A DNA stretch of 64,000 nucleotides. Origin: Candidula unifasciata. Lineage: Eukaryota; Mollusca; Gastropoda; Stylommatophora; Geomitridae. A model generated the notes under the pieces. The model ran no database searches. It saw nothing but the letters and a program-made list of their open reading frames with translations, and had not been told where the DNA came from. Shown here in pieces: positions 12,637 through 24,239 of the stretch (positions are counted from its first letter, which is position 1; the number at the start of each line of letters is the position of its first letter). The stretch is taken from positions 301,001 through 365,000 of the forward strand of contig CAJHNH020007035.1 in the NCBI GenBank assembly GCA_905116865.2, in the 5' to 3' direction. The position numbers and the translations under genes were made by a program.

Positions 12637-13177
12637 GTTTGTTATGGTGGTATTTGTATTGTTTCTGGAAATCACTCTTGTTGGAAAACTGTCCGAAGTC
12701 TTTTCTTCGGCAAGGATGTGAATGATGGGCAATGAATAATGAAACGTCGAAGAAATTTTAGATTTTAGTTTCGCTTCTTTTTAGCAGACTGTTTTTAGAA
12801 CTGTGTAAATAGATGGTGTTGGAGAGAAGATTATAGATGTTAAGGTTCGGTTACTAACACAGACCTAATTACCGCCTTCTCCAGCTGGAGCCCGGCTGTG
12901 ATCTAATCCCTTCAAACCGCCTGTCCTGTGATGACGTATGACCTGGTGATTTTTTAACACGCCTCTCTGAGAATGTGAAGCTCCAGTACCGGTCTTGCAC
13001 ACTCCGCTGGTATCTCAACTTGGGGAGGGGAAGAGGAGTTTTGTCAAGCAGATTCCAGATGGCGGCTTAGTGCTGTGTCGAGAGAAAAGTGTGTGTACAA
13101 CCTAATTTTGACTGACGCAAGTCTCTGTTCAAGCCTCTGTTCAAGCAATCAACACATCGATGCGTTGAATTTGCGAA

Positions 13178-13925
13178 TTAAGGGGTCACTACGACGATTT
13201 TTTTTTTTAATTTACAGAGTTAGAGCAATTATTTTATATTGGTCATTTGGAGGGATACATGTTATTACATTTGCATACTTTAAGTGTGGAAAAAAAATCA
13301 TGGTTGTCACGGCAATGGCCGCCATCTTTGGGGAAAAAACAACATGTACGTAAAATACTAAAATTAAAAAAAATAAACATACGTATTAAACAATAAATGA
13401 TAGATTCCTGACTTTTTATTCTATTTAGAGGTACAGGTGTAGTTTATTTACTTTAAACATGTTTTTAAATATTTTTCGTAGAATTTTAAAGTGTAGGTTT
13501 ATTGAAAAGGTCACCCCAAAAAAAAATCTTGCATCATAAGACAATAATCAAATTTTACAAAACAAAAACTTTCTGAAATCTACTTTTGAAAAGACCAGTT
13601 CCTATAATATTATTTAAGGAGTATATATACCGAATTTCATGTTTCTAGTCTTTATCTTAGCTGAGATTTAGAATTTCACACACACACACACACACACACA
13701 AAATATAGAGATGTGACAAAACTGACTTCTAAACTTTTTTTTATCTTAAAAGAGTGTATGGGTTGGTGCCTTTGGTATTAACTTTTCAAAGCAAAATTGT
13801 TTACAAATGACATAAATTTTGTGTGCAATCTATTCTATGAATGCCGAACTTTACAAAAACGAACACATTGAAAAAGTGATATTTTTGTCATAAATTGGAG
13901 AAATTGCCGTGTAGTGACCCCTTAA
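13178..13925. mobile_element. TTAA-flanked MITE with GGGGTCACTAC terminal inverted repeats
   Basis: Starts TTAA-GGGGTCACTAC (13178-13192) and ends GTAGTGACCCC-TTAA (13911-13925). The TIRs extend imperfectly a few bases further (GACG against ACGG). TTAA on both sides suggests a piggyBac-type target duplication, though the TTAA could instead be part of the TIR. The interior is about 720 bp, AT-rich, non-coding, and holds a CA array at 13678-13700. Confidence 0.7.
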
Positions 13926-13929
13926 ATCT

Positions 13930-14245
13930 TACAAACAAAGAGCTAGTTAGCCAACTAAGAAGTCAGCCAAAAAGTAACCAGCCAGCTAGTTAACTAGTCC
14001 CCCAGCCAACTAGCCTGAAAACCAACTACGTTATCAACATGAACTAACCAACCAACCAACCAGCGAGCCCACCAACCAAACCACAAAGCAACCAGAAAGC
14101 CAACTAGGTAATCAGAACTAACCATTCAACCAGCCAGACAGAAAGTCAACTAGGCAGTTTAACCAAGAGCTAACCAGCCAACCAACCACCAAGCCAGCCA
14201 ACAGCTGATTATCTAACCAACCAGCTAGCTAGATAGCAAATTAAC
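13930..14245. repeat. Degenerate ACCA/CCAACTAG tetranucleotide tract
   Basis: Imperfect repetition of AACCAACCAACCAGC, CCAACTAG and AAAGCAACC units without longer order. No gene. Confidence 0.7.
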
Positions 14246-14459
14246 AAACTAGCAAATCAACCAACTAAAGTAATGGCCTGTTTCCCAGCCTTGAGACGTA
14301 CAAAGTCTAGAGTATATATATATATAATCATAAACCAGTTTGCAAAAGGTATATGATGTAGCTGAAATCATATTTAACTTGCTAAAACATTTCCCGACGT
14401 TTATTTCTGGATATGCGCCCAATTTTTTTTTAAATGTCACGTTCAACAAGCAACCTCGA

Positions 14460-15240
14460 AGGTGAAGCTTTAGGTTATCACTGTGACTAGGTTATGTGAG
14501 GCATATAAAATGGCTTAGCACTGCACGCCACCAAGAGACCTAAATAGGTCACCTACGACGTTCATGCGATCAAAGGAGACAGACCCTAATACTGTTAAGG
14601 TCGCCGATGATGTGTTCTGGCTAAGCCATCTGGGTATCTTTAACTTAAGAAGGAAAAAACCCTGCTTTGATGCAGACTAACCAGTATCAATAGCAAGGTC
14701 AGGTGGTACCCGGTGCAGATTATCTCCCCTACCAATATAAATAAATATATATATATAATTGAATTAAACAACACATTTTTGCCAGTTTGCCTCATTGATG
14801 ACACCCGATGCAGACAGTCTACCCTACCTCAATATATATTTACTTTTGATTTTAACAACACATTTTTACCAGTTTCTCAGCGACGACACTGAGGGCGGGC
14901 GGCCTGTGCAGACCTTTCAACACCACTGATTCGAGCTCACCACAACAGTCAAGGGTACCAACAATTGCAATACTATGGTGGCTTCTTTCAGGCCGTCTTT
15001 ATCTACACGTGCTCTATCAGTGAAGCATAGGCCACAGGCCATTTCCCGGAAAGCTGATTCTTAACTTAATCATAAATATTTGGATTTTACAGCTAAAGCT
15101 TTCTGCGAAATGAATAAGTCAGTCTTATGCCAAAATCCTAGGACTGCCTCTTACGGCATACGTGGCACGTTATAGTTTTTGTTTGTTTCAGTCGCTTCAA
15201 TAATAGACACAATAACATAAAGTTAAAAGCATTTAATGTG
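14460..15240. repeat. Intronic, low-copy repeats around AACAACACATTTTTGCCAG
   Basis: Two related units at about 14763-14840 and 14855-14930 share AACAACACATTTTT(G/A)CCAGTTT followed by GATGACACCC- or GACGACACTGAG-like text. Similar pieces recur at 17650-17900. Nothing coding. Confidence 0.4.
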
Positions 15241-15292
15241 TAGTTAATATTTCTTACCCTGAGATTGAATGTCTGTTTTTAAATTTTCACAG

Positions 15293-15623
15293 AATGGAAT
15301 GTACACAGTTCCAAGCAAATTGAATACACCGCACATTGGCACAGGTCCAGATTACTACGCCTTTAATTGGTCATCATTTCCCAATTCAACCAGATTTTCA
15401 CCCAATCAAAGCTTTCATTTAAATGAGACCTGGCCACAAGCCAATCATAGAAGTCTAATCGATCACACATCCCCACTGTATAATACAATGCCAGCCAATC
15501 ACCTAGTGACACCGGATGGGCGTGACTCACAAATGCGGGGAACCATCCGTCTGGAACATCGACTTAACGATGTAGATAGACATCTGAAGATGATTCATCA
15601 GGAAATCGCTAGCCTTAGATCAG
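15293..15623 (+). CDS. Gene 1, linker plus first coiled-coil-like exon
   Basis: A 331-nt exon (110 codons + 1). The acceptor is AAATTTTCACAG and the donor TCAG/GTAATA. It joins phase 0 to the exon at 12432: GNIQ followed by NGMYTVPSKL. The first about 75 residues are aromatic/Pro/Asn-rich (GPDYYAFNW, FHLNETWPQ). The last about 35 (RLEHRLNDVDRHLKMIHQEI then ASLRSG) form a heptad-like helix. That C-terminal helix resembles the ends of the next two exons, where an L-x(8)-K-x-x-H-x-(D/E)-(V/I)-x-x-L motif recurs, so the three exons may be duplicates. No named domain is recognised. Confidence 0.85.
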
Positions 15624-17264
15624 GTAATAATTTCTCTCGCTAGCTATCTTTGCCAGTGAAAATGAGCACACACGCACGCAAACACGTACAAACACACACG
15701 TTGCTATCTAAAGGTTTACCATACTATCATGAGATTTAAAAATCTCAATATGGACGGCAGACCAATAAGGCAGATCGCAAATACCCTGTTCAACTTTCAA
15801 AGAAGTTACAGATCAGGCACCCGTAACAGCTACACCAGACAGAACAGGTGTCACCTGCAGTCCTATGCAGGTAAGGACGAGACAATAAAGTACAAACACC
15901 AAGAGGCAGAAGAAGACCTAGAAGAATGTGGACTGACAGAGGCCTAAGGCTTTCTAAAAAATACTAGGGAACCCTAAAACGATAGCGAAGTAACATGTAT
16001 CTCATGTTTGTGGTTCTTGAAGAGTAATTACCGCAAGCTATTTGTTCACACGAGGATTATTTACAAAAGGGCAAATATGTATTGCAACATCGAATACATC
16101 ACATTTTATGGGAGATCGGACAGAGAAGTATACTGAGGGAGGATATTAAGAAGAGGGAATGTAACCTGAAAACTTGAATATTGAGGTAGGGCAGACCAGG
16201 ATAAAGCCGTGGTTGATAACTGGTCTAGGAGGAAGCTCCAACATGCTGACAGGCAGAGCACAGTTCTTCTGATCGATCAGCTTCTGCAGCATGCTGTGTT
16301 CCAAACGTATTGGTGTAACTTTTCGTCTAGCTAGAATGAAGCATCATGCAGCATGGGCAACACATGGTTGTGTGCTACGGAAAGGAGGAACTTCATCCCT
16401 GGCTTTAACTGTCTATCGCCATGGGCTGTAATTTCCGAACCTCCCAATAGCACAATATAACACTGTCACATGGAAATGTATCAACAACAACAATTACGGA
16501 AGACAAGCCCACAACTAATCATACTTACATTTATCGCTGGAAACGAAACATACTATTCCACTGATATCCATCCTGAATAATAATGATATCCTCACAGTTT
16601 ACAAACGAAGACGCGTACAACTCGCTGGCTGCACACTACTGGACTGACCTTGTGGCCAGATTCTAGGGCTGTGAGTGGTCCTCACTCCAGTCCGTGGCCT
16701 GCGTTTAAGGACATGCCAGTTTTGTCATTCACAGCCAAAACATAAAAATAAAAAATAAATTCCCTTAGGTTCGTGCGAGTTTTATTCATGTCCAACTGTG
16801 AAAAGGGGCGAGGGTAAAAGCTCCAAGGCCCCTTAACAAGCATGTCGTAAAAGTCGGCTAACTGATAATTTTTTTAATCGGATGTGCTGTGCAGACATCG
16901 CACTCTATATATAAATGACAATACAGTGTGCCAGCCGCCATTGTAAACGCTATTACATGAGGAGACACAAAGTTTTTATCATATACCTGTTCCTTAGCAG
17001 AAAATGGCGATCATGACTCACCAGTTATCTCGATTATTTGCTTTGTTCATGGAGGCTGAAACGAGCGTATATATGTCTATTGCACAGTGTCGTACCACAT
17101 CCCTTATAAAGACACGTAGCCGTCTCATCCAAAAACCACTGAGAAAGAGAACGTAAAGAAGAAAACCAAGGCCCTTCAAAGTCTGTACATAAGAATTTAT
17201 TCGCTGTCTCTGACAATCCGTTATTTATCGCGTGAATTCTTCCTTTTGTTTTGTATCTATGCAT

Positions 17265-17530
17265 CTCTTCTTCTTCTTCTTTGCGTTCACCGATTGTAAG
17301 CTCTGGTGAAAAGTTTTGGTTGTTCGTCCACTTCTGTATTTAAGTCTTGTTCCAGAACTTGAGTTTTGTGTGCAAACTCGTTCTGCACATCCATTTTACA
17401 GATCTAGCTTATTTATATGCAGACTGTTGGTTCCTTGATTCTCATTCTGATGCACTCCGACTTCGACAGGAAACACCACTAATTAGTAGACTTTAACGAC
17501 AAGCCGGTTGAGGGCAGTGAGTCTGTTCTT
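17265..17530 (-). repeat. Dispersed repeat family 5, minus copy
   Basis: Begins CTTCTTCTTCTTTGCGTTCA (complement of the GAAGAA tail), then GGTTGTTCGTCCACTTCTG, CACATCCATTTTACAGATCT and CAGACTGTTGGTTCCTTGAT. Confidence 0.8.
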
Positions 17531-17559
17531 TTATCCCTCACAGTGGGTACCCAGCAGTG

Positions 17560-17990
17560 GCATTACAAGGCTAGGTGATAGCCGATGCCTAGATCCCACC
17601 TCCCTTTTCCCACACACACACATACACACACATAATTATGTGTATTTTTTTATTTTTTATCTGTAAGAAACATGTTTTTGCCATGTTGTGTCACCCCTTC
17701 CCCTCTCACAGTGATGATAACCAGTGTGCCCCCTTCCCCACACACAAACACACGTATGTGCATTTTTTAAAATCTATAAGACACACATTTTAACCACCGC
17801 CCACAGTGATGACACCCAGTGCGTCCCCAGCCCCCCCCCCCTCCCCAAACACACACTTATGTGCATTTTTTTATTGTGTAAGACATGTTTTTGCTATGTT
17901 GTCACATCCTCCCCCCCCCCACCCCAACATTGTGGCCCCCATCCCACAAACACACACACCTTCCTGCGCCTATGGGCTCTATAACCCACA
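17560..17990. repeat. Three to four diverged tandem units of about 110-120 bp
   Basis: Each unit has a CACACAC run, TATGTGCATTTTTT, TAAGACA-like text, TTTTGCCATGTTGT-like text and (AGTGATGA)-(CACCCAGTG). Open frames here are Pro/His-rich artefacts. Confidence 0.6.
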
Positions 17991-18060
17991 CGGGGATTTC
18001 ACTTTTCTCAATAACATTTTTTCCTTTCTCAAATCTGAAACCCCTACTTGATCAATCCAG

Positions 18061-18240
18061 ACTCCACAACACATCACAACACCCGGGCAACGGGGCGAGA
18101 TTCTCCGCTGAGACAGATCACGAGCCTGGGGCAGCAAGAGATTCTCCACGAGCAACTCCAACTGCAGATGAACGACCTCAAAAGGAAGATGAAGAAAGTC
18201 CACGAGGACGTCACAACTTTAAAAGGCAGGGACTCTGTCA
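18061..18240 (+). CDS. Gene 1, 180-nt coiled-coil exon A
   Basis: A 180-nt exon (2 + 59 codons + 1, phase 1-1). The acceptor is GATCAATCCAG and the donor GTCA/GTGAGT. The leading AC completes Asp with the G of the previous exon. The translation is basic and polar at the start (STTHHNTRATGRDSP). It then forms a long amphipathic helix: LGQQEILHEQLQLQ, then MNDLKRKMKKVHEDVTTLKG. It has the same length, phase and C-terminal pattern as the exon at 22622 (HEDVTTLK against HNDVTALK), indicating exon duplication. The role is probably self-association, an inference from the heptad-like pattern. Confidence 0.85.
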
Positions 18241-18324
18241 GTGAGTTTTGTCGAGTGTTCATTGAGTGTTCGTCCGTCCAATTTCACCGACATCACCAAC
18301 CGAGTGCTGAGTAAAGATAATGGT

Positions 18325-18565
18325 CAGAGGATCGACTTGATTGCACCGTGTTTAACCCATATGGCTCAGTCTCTATCCGCAGAACAGCTAGCTGCCTGCA
18401 GATATCGTTGTACAGAGCACGACCTCTGTGGCTCCGGCGACGATCCCCATATAATCATACAAATTGCACTCGTGAATTGAACGGCGTCTTCAGAGTGTAT
18501 GGCGGGCGGCTTGATCACTTCGCCACAGAGACCTTCCTCCCGCGAGTGCCGATTGGTCTACAAAA
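18325..18565 (-). repeat. tRNA-derived SINE family 2, copy 1
   Basis: GGATCGACTTGATTGCACC, then TATGGCTCAGTCTCT, AGAACAGCTAGCTGCCTGC, TGGCTCCGGCGACGATCCCC, and a head complementary to tRNA (GGTCTCTGTGGCGAAGTGAT on minus). The same order occurs at 58450-58685. Confidence 0.8.
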
Positions 18566-18607
18566 TGTAGGTCTCGGTGGAAAATGGTTATTTTTATTGT
18601 GCTACCT

Positions 18608-19240
18608 CTTTTACCACCACCATTATCATTACTGCTACCACCACCATTATCACTACTGCTACCACCACCAATATCACTACTGCTACCACCACCATTATCA
18701 CTACTGCTACCACTACCATTATCACTACTGCTACCACCATCATTATCACTACTGCCACCACCACCATTATCACTACTGCTGCCACCACCATTATCACTAC
18801 TGCTACCACCACTATTATTGCTACTACTGCTACCACCACCATTATTGCTACTACTGCTACCACCACCATTATCACTACTGCTACCACCACCATTATTGCT
18901 ACTACTGCTACCACCACCATTATCACTACTGCTACCACCACCATTATTGCTACTACTGCTACCACCACCATTATCACTACTGCTACCACCCCCATTATCA
19001 CTACTGCTACCACCACCATTATCACTACTGCTACCACTACCATTATCACTACTGCTGCCACCACCATTATCACTACTGCTACCACCACCATTATCACTAC
19101 TGCTACCACCACTATTATCACTACTGCTACCACCACCATTATCACTACTGCTACCACCACCATTATTACTATTGCTAACACCACCATTATCACTACTGCT
19201 ACCACCACCATTATCACTACTGCTACCATCACCATTACTG
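18608..19240. repeat. 24-bp minisatellite, about 25 units
   Basis: The unit is CTACCACCACCATTATCACT plus ACTG, with 27-bp variants carrying TTGCTACT. As 24 is divisible by 3, all three plus frames and one minus frame stay open (Thr-Ile, Leu-Pro, Tyr-His, Val). These are not genes. It lies in the intron between the exons at 18061 and 22622. Confidence 0.95.
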
Positions 19241-19439
19241 TTCTTACATTCACTACTTGCGCTGTGATTATCATAACAACAAATATTACTAGAACCATCA
19301 TTTTAACCAAAATAGCTATAATTAAAATACATACAGACAAGCACGCCAATACACGGTTAGAAAGAAAAACAGACAAACAGTGTTTGCGTCTGTTTTTTAC
19401 CTGACGTAACGACAAACGACGTCGACCAAATTTGCAAAT

Positions 19440-20245
19440 CAGCTAACATCAGCGAGGGAAACAACAGCGGAGAATGACGAAATTAATTGCTTTTTGCCGA
19501 TGACCAGGCAATCATAGCACCAACAGTAGTACAGCTACAAGAAGATATTATTAGACTCTTCTCATAATGCGATAACTATGATCTAAAGATCAACGCAGAT
19601 TAAACAGAACTGATGACATTCTCCAGAAAAGGAAGAACCATCAATATAAAAATCTATCAACGCCAATTAAAGCAGAAGAAGGATTTATGGAAATAATTTT
19701 TTCAGAAGACGGAAGTATGAATAATGAAAGCCAGCAAAGATGCAATAAAGCTTGGTCAAGTTTTAGGCCAAATGGCACCAATTTTGAAATGCAAGCATGT
19801 GAATATGAACCTTAAAAGAACACTGTTTAACACCATATTCTTAATAACGCTTTGCTTTCAATGTCAAATATGGACACTGTCTTCAGAAAACAGAAGGAAA
19901 GTCACGAAAGAAATGAAATGTTTACGTACTATGCTAGGTGTAACGAGGAAAGATCGACTTAGGAACGATGATAACAGGAGGAGAGTCGGCTCAGAATCAG
20001 TACTGGATTTTATAGGCAGGCAACAAATCAAATGGTTTGGCCATGTAACAAGAATAGCAGCCGACAGGACACCACAGAGAGCATTGTTATACAGATACAA
20101 CGGTAACAGACCCAGAGGTCGACTACGCGGAACATGTACCGCAGAAATATCAGAGACTGACAAGTATTATATATGAAGCGAACAGAAGGGCCCGTACCGG
20201 AGATCTTTTCCTACCCTGACGCAGCTAGGCGTTCCAGGAGTAGAG
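19440..20245 (+). mobile_element. LINE reverse transcriptase C-terminal fragment with GAA tail
   Basis: An open stretch at 19724-20176 gives RRKVTKEMKCLRTMLGVTRK, then RRRVGSESVLDFIGRQQIKW, then FGHVTRIAADRTPQRALLYR. This is the (K/R)-W-FGH-x-x-R hallmark after the RT domain in RTE/CR1-like LINEs. The 5' part is decayed. The fragment ends CGCAGCTAGGCGTTCCAGGA and runs directly into the GAA array. The paralogue at 49745-49980 shares that end. Confidence 0.85.
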
Positions 20246-20346
20246 AAAAGAAGAAGAAGATGATGAAGAAGAAGAAGAAGAAGAAGAAGAAGAAGAAGAA
20301 GAAGAAGAAGAAGAAGAAGAAGAAGAAGAAGAAGAAGAAGAAGAAG

Positions 20347-20378
<32 letters not shown>

Positions 20379-21240
20379 GAAGAACAAGTAGTAGAAGAAG
20401 AAGAAGAAGAAGAAGAAGAAGAAGAAGAAGAAGAAGAAGAAGAAGAAGAAGAAGAAAGAAGAAGAAAGAAGAAGAAGAAGAAGAAGAAGAAGAAGAAAAG
20501 AAGAAGAAGAAGAAGAAGAAGAAGAAAGAAGAAAAAGACGAGAAGAAGAAGAAGAAGAAGAAGAAGAAGAAGAAGAAAGAAGAAGAAGAAGAAGAAGAAG
20601 AAGAAGAAGAAGAAGAAGAAGAAGAAGAAGAAGAAGAAGAAGAAGAAGAAGAAGAAGAAGAAGAAGAAGAAGAAGAAGAAGAAGAAGAAGAAGAAGAAGA
20701 AGAAGAAGAAGAAGAAGAAGAAGAAGAAGAAGAAGAAGCAGAAGAAGAAGAAGAAGAAGAAGAAGAAGAAGAAGAAGAAGAAGAAGAAGAAGAAGAAGAA
20801 GAAGAAGAAGAAGAAGAAGAAGAAGAAGAAGAAGAAGAAGAAGAAGAAGAAGAAGAAGAAGAAGAAGAAGAAGAAGAAGAAGAAGAAGAAGAAGAAGAAG
20901 AAGAAGAAGAAGAAGAAGAGAAGAAGAAGAAGAAGAAGAAGAAGAAGAAGAAGAAGAAGAAGAAGAAGAAGAAGAAGAAGAAGAAGAAGAGAAGAAGAAG
21001 AAGAAGAAGAAGAAGCAGCAGCAGCAGAAGAAGAAGAAGAAGAAGAAGAAGAAGAAGAAGAAGAAGAAGAAGAAGAAGAAGAAGAAGAAGAAGAAGAAGA
21101 AGAAGAAGAAGAAGAAGAAGAAGAAGAAGAAGAAGAAGAAGAAGAAGAAGAAGAAGAAGAAGAAGAAGAAGAAGAAGAAGAAGAAGAAGAAGAAGAAGAA
21201 GAAGAAGAAGAAGAAGAAGAAGAAGAAGAAGAAGAAGAAA
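20246..21240. repeat. GAA trinucleotide array, about 1.0 kb
   Basis: Near-perfect GAA/AAG repeats with rare interruptions (a TAGAAGAACAAGTAGTAG block near 20379, several GAAA slips, GCA near 20738, GCAGCAGCA near 21015). Minus-strand poly-Phe, poly-Leu and poly-Ser frames of over 360 codons are artefacts. It starts precisely at the end of a LINE fragment and lies in a gene 1 intron. Confidence 0.97.
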
Positions 21241-22621
21241 ACGTAACGACAAAATGATTTTTTTAACCATAAAAAATAAAATACTTCAACAATAGATTGC
21301 ACAATTGACTGCCTAGCATATTTCAGTGTATCTTCTCAGATGCATACTACAGTAATAGAGTAGGTAGGTAGGTATTGTACTGTGACAGGCCCAAGAGGCC
21401 ACAGGAAAAGCTATAAGTTTCAAATTGTAACGCGAAGAAATCTGGCCACCCATCAGTTAATAAAAGACCTTGCTTAGTCTTTTAGAGGTCTATTTGGCTT
21501 CCGGACCGACCCTGACGGACACCGACCCAGCTGTTTAGGCTCTGTACATTGGGCTAGACATCGTGGGTACGGGTGACTGCAGGGAAAGGTCTGTTGCCTG
21601 GCTGGTTTTACAGTATGTTTCATTTGCTTAGGTGGTGTTAGATTTGATTTCCATTGTGCATCCTCGTTAGGAGATAGTTTGATGGCAGGTCGCTATATCT
21701 GATTTGTTGGTCTGGTGGCAAATTTAAGTTTAACGTGTATGTTAAAAATATTTTGGTTTTTGCCATCGTTGAGGTAATCTCGCTAAGCGTATGATGTCAT
21801 TATCATATTTCCTTGTTAGCTGGAGATGATTAGCACTTTAGATTCTGCCTCTGGTCAAGCACGTTGGTTGTTGTTGATGTATTATTTGTAAAGTATACGT
21901 TAATTCTGTCTTCAGCTGAGTAAAATAAACAGCTGTTTAATGTGATGATTATAATTCATTTGCTTGATTTAATTTAGGATCAGTAGTCTGTGCACGTGGT
22001 TCGTCTAGGCGCGTGTAACCATGTAGTTATGTTGTCGTCATGTAACTCACTATACAGATATTCTTTGTCTGGGTTTTAGTAAAATATACTAGGATCCCTG
22101 CGCAGAAGAACCCCTGTCCTTTCTTTATTTTTCTGTTTTTGTTGTTAAGCGGGGAACTATTACATTTTGCCCTAATCACAATTTTCCTTTATCTCCCCTA
22201 CTTGTGTGTTTTTTCTTCCTTCTTTTTCTTCCTGATTGCACAGTATCCCACCATGACATCACGCAAGCTATAAACACCCAGTGACAGAAAGTGCCAACAT
22301 GCGGATGAGGATCACCCGAGAAGAGGTCCAAGAAACTCCCTTTGAGCCGTTAGGCCATATCTATGGCTAGGTCATGTCTATGCCCCGGTTATATTCAGGG
22401 CCCCCGGCAGAAGCCAAGGCTGGGCTTTTCAAATAACAAAAAATTGCATCCCACAGGGGGACAGCACATAATTCAAAAAGTAACAATTAAATAACATGAA
22501 GGAAAAAAGTGAATTTCTTACGAAATATACCAGGCAAAAAATTGTACAATATATTGTTTGAGTCTTCTTTGTTTAAATGTATAACAGGGAAACTTTACTT
22601 TGATATAATTAATTCTTGCAG
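21241..22621. other. Intron of gene 1, nothing recognised
   Basis: AT-rich DNA without recognisable repeats or exons, apart from a short TAGG run near 21360. Confidence 0.4.
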
Positions 22622-22801
22622 CGGATTTTCCACTACTCGCCAAATCCATGTCAGGATATCACTACGGAAATGTGCGAGATTCTACGAACGGTCGACGGAG
22701 CATTGACGCAGAAAGGCTGAGCAGCCATCTGGAGGCGCTAAGATCAGAGATCAAGATGCTACATAATGACGTGACAGCTCTAAAAATGGCAAGGTCTTTT
22801 A
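22622..22801 (+). CDS. Gene 1, 180-nt coiled-coil exon B
   Basis: A 180-nt exon, phase 1-1 like exon A. The acceptor TAATTCTTGCAG is chosen because it has the better context and gives exactly the length of exon A. A second in-frame acceptor at ATCCATGTCAG (exon start 22655) would remove 11 residues. The translation starts TDFPLLAKSMSGYHYGNVRD, then a helix AERLSSHLEALRSEI, KMLHNDVTALKMARSF. The donor is TTTTA/GTAAGT. The helix end matches exon A and the exon at 15293. The sequence outside the helix has diverged fully. Confidence 0.85.
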
Positions 22802-22869
22802 GTAAGTGACGTAATGTTTGGTTCAAGGTGGCCAGTCTTTGCTTTGGTTTTAAAACATTGGGAAGGTTT

Positions 22870-23250
22870 CTTCTATGATGAATGCTAAGTGTTCTTCTTT
22901 GTCTTTTGTCTTCTCACTGATATCAGGTTGTAGCACAGTTTGCTGGCATCCTGTATTTTGATTTGCGCTTCTCGGCTGGCTTGAGTGACGGATTTGTTCA
23001 TCTTTTTGCAGGTTTCAGCTACACCATTCCTCCATCTCTTTCTTGGTCTTTCCCTCGCTTTCCTCTCAGATTTTATACTGTAAAAAGTCTCATTTGCAGG
23101 CTGGTCTGACTGCACTCTCAGTAGATGGCCACACCATTTCATTCTTTGCCTGTTGATATTTTATTCCTTGCCTGTCGATATAATCCAGACGTGGTCTTAT
23201 TCCAACTATCTCTCTAATGCTGGTATTCGTAACCCTGTCACGTCTAGTGT
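22870..23250 (-). mobile_element. LINE reverse transcriptase C-terminal fragment
   Basis: The minus frame gives RMKWCGHLLRVQSDQPANET, then ERKARERPRKRWRNGVAET. This is the post-RT signature (KW-x-GH-x-x-R and RGRPRKRW). Decayed upstream text (LRIPALERELE) matches the region before it. 5' truncated. Confidence 0.8.
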
Positions 23251-23254
23251 TGTT

Positions 23255-24235
23255 TGTAACCTTGCAGTTATTTTCAGTTCTAGTGCTTTATTTACTGTCC
23301 TTGTTTGGCACTAACATAAAGCAGGGATAAAGATGCTATTAATCATTTGCCGTTTTACTGGGATACATTTTGGTGTATAAGCAGTGGGGCTAACTGATAC
23401 GTGACAGCATTTGCCTTCCGTACTCTGGCTTCTATCTCTCAGTAGAGCCAAGTGTTACTGTAGATAATGTTGCATGTGCTGACGTATCTGTTCCCTTGTT
23501 GTCTTTTGTTTGTTTTATATGCAGGCTTATAGCGCATCCTTTTCTTCTAGCCCACTTGTCGGCTTTTTAAATGAATGGAAGGCACATATGCGACAGTTAG
23601 AGTGTTAAGATTAAAGTTTACATTTCAAAGGAGTGGTTTCATCCACCGTGTTTTGTATCATATGACTGGGTCTTTCTCGGCAGAACGGTTAAACACCTTC
23701 CGAGATGCTGGCACAAAGCACGAACCCCCTTATACCAGCGACAATCTCGAAGGATTTCTGTAAAATGTGCATTCTTTGTTTAACGACAGTAGTATAGTCT
23801 TATACAGCAACAGACTCGACGGCGCTGACGGCGCTCACCAAGATGGCGGGTCGCCACCTGTTTAACTAGGGTCAATAATATATTCGGCTTGTTGTGTGAG
23901 GTTTCTGGGTGGTCAGTGTTGGTCAGTGCTTGGGTCCAGGTATATGGTGCTAGACTTATACATAGGAAAGTATGAAAACCGACAAATAGGTCAAGCGAGG
24001 GCAGTGGGGTTTTTGGCTATATATGACGCGTAGTCTACCAAATAATATGTAAATACAACATACTGTACTACTAACAACGCAGTCCATGACACGAACCTTT
24101 GACCTGCAGAGACACGAGGCAAGCTGTTTAACTACAACCAGCTACAGAGATTGTCACTGTATGCGCTGACTGTCAGTTGGTTAATGCTAGATGCCCAGTG
24201 ACATCGATCGTGATAACATTACCATAAGTTGTTTG
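23255..24235. other. Intron of gene 1, possibly a decayed SINE family 2 piece
   Basis: At 23640-23770 there is a diverged match to family 2 (CACCGTGTTTTGTATCATAT, GGCAGAACGGTTAAACACC). Otherwise nothing is recognised. Confidence 0.35.
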
Positions 24236-24239
24236 GGAC

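Larger units (their letters stand above)
15624..18060. other. Intron of gene 1, mostly unassigned
   Basis: An open frame at 15729-15947 (polar, ending AEEDLEECGLTEA) may be a decayed LINE end but lacks a diagnostic motif. No exon with fitting phases is visible. Repeat family 5 and CA-rich low-complexity DNA occupy the right part. Confidence 0.4.

Noticed and set aside
13200..13353. 92-codon frame at 13075-13353
   Set aside because: Crosses the border of a MITE and has no similarity I recognise.
17724..18244. Pro/His-rich frames of 81-119 codons before exon 18061
   Set aside because: CA-rich tandem units; the phase of the neighbouring exons requires the frame starting at 18061 instead.
18348..19415. 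Four overlapping frames of 227-276 codons
   Set aside because: All come from a 24-bp minisatellite whose period is a multiple of 3; preceded by a SINE.
20167..21302. Minus-strand frames above 360 codons (poly-Leu, poly-Phe, poly-Ser)
   Set aside because: Read-through of the GAA array.
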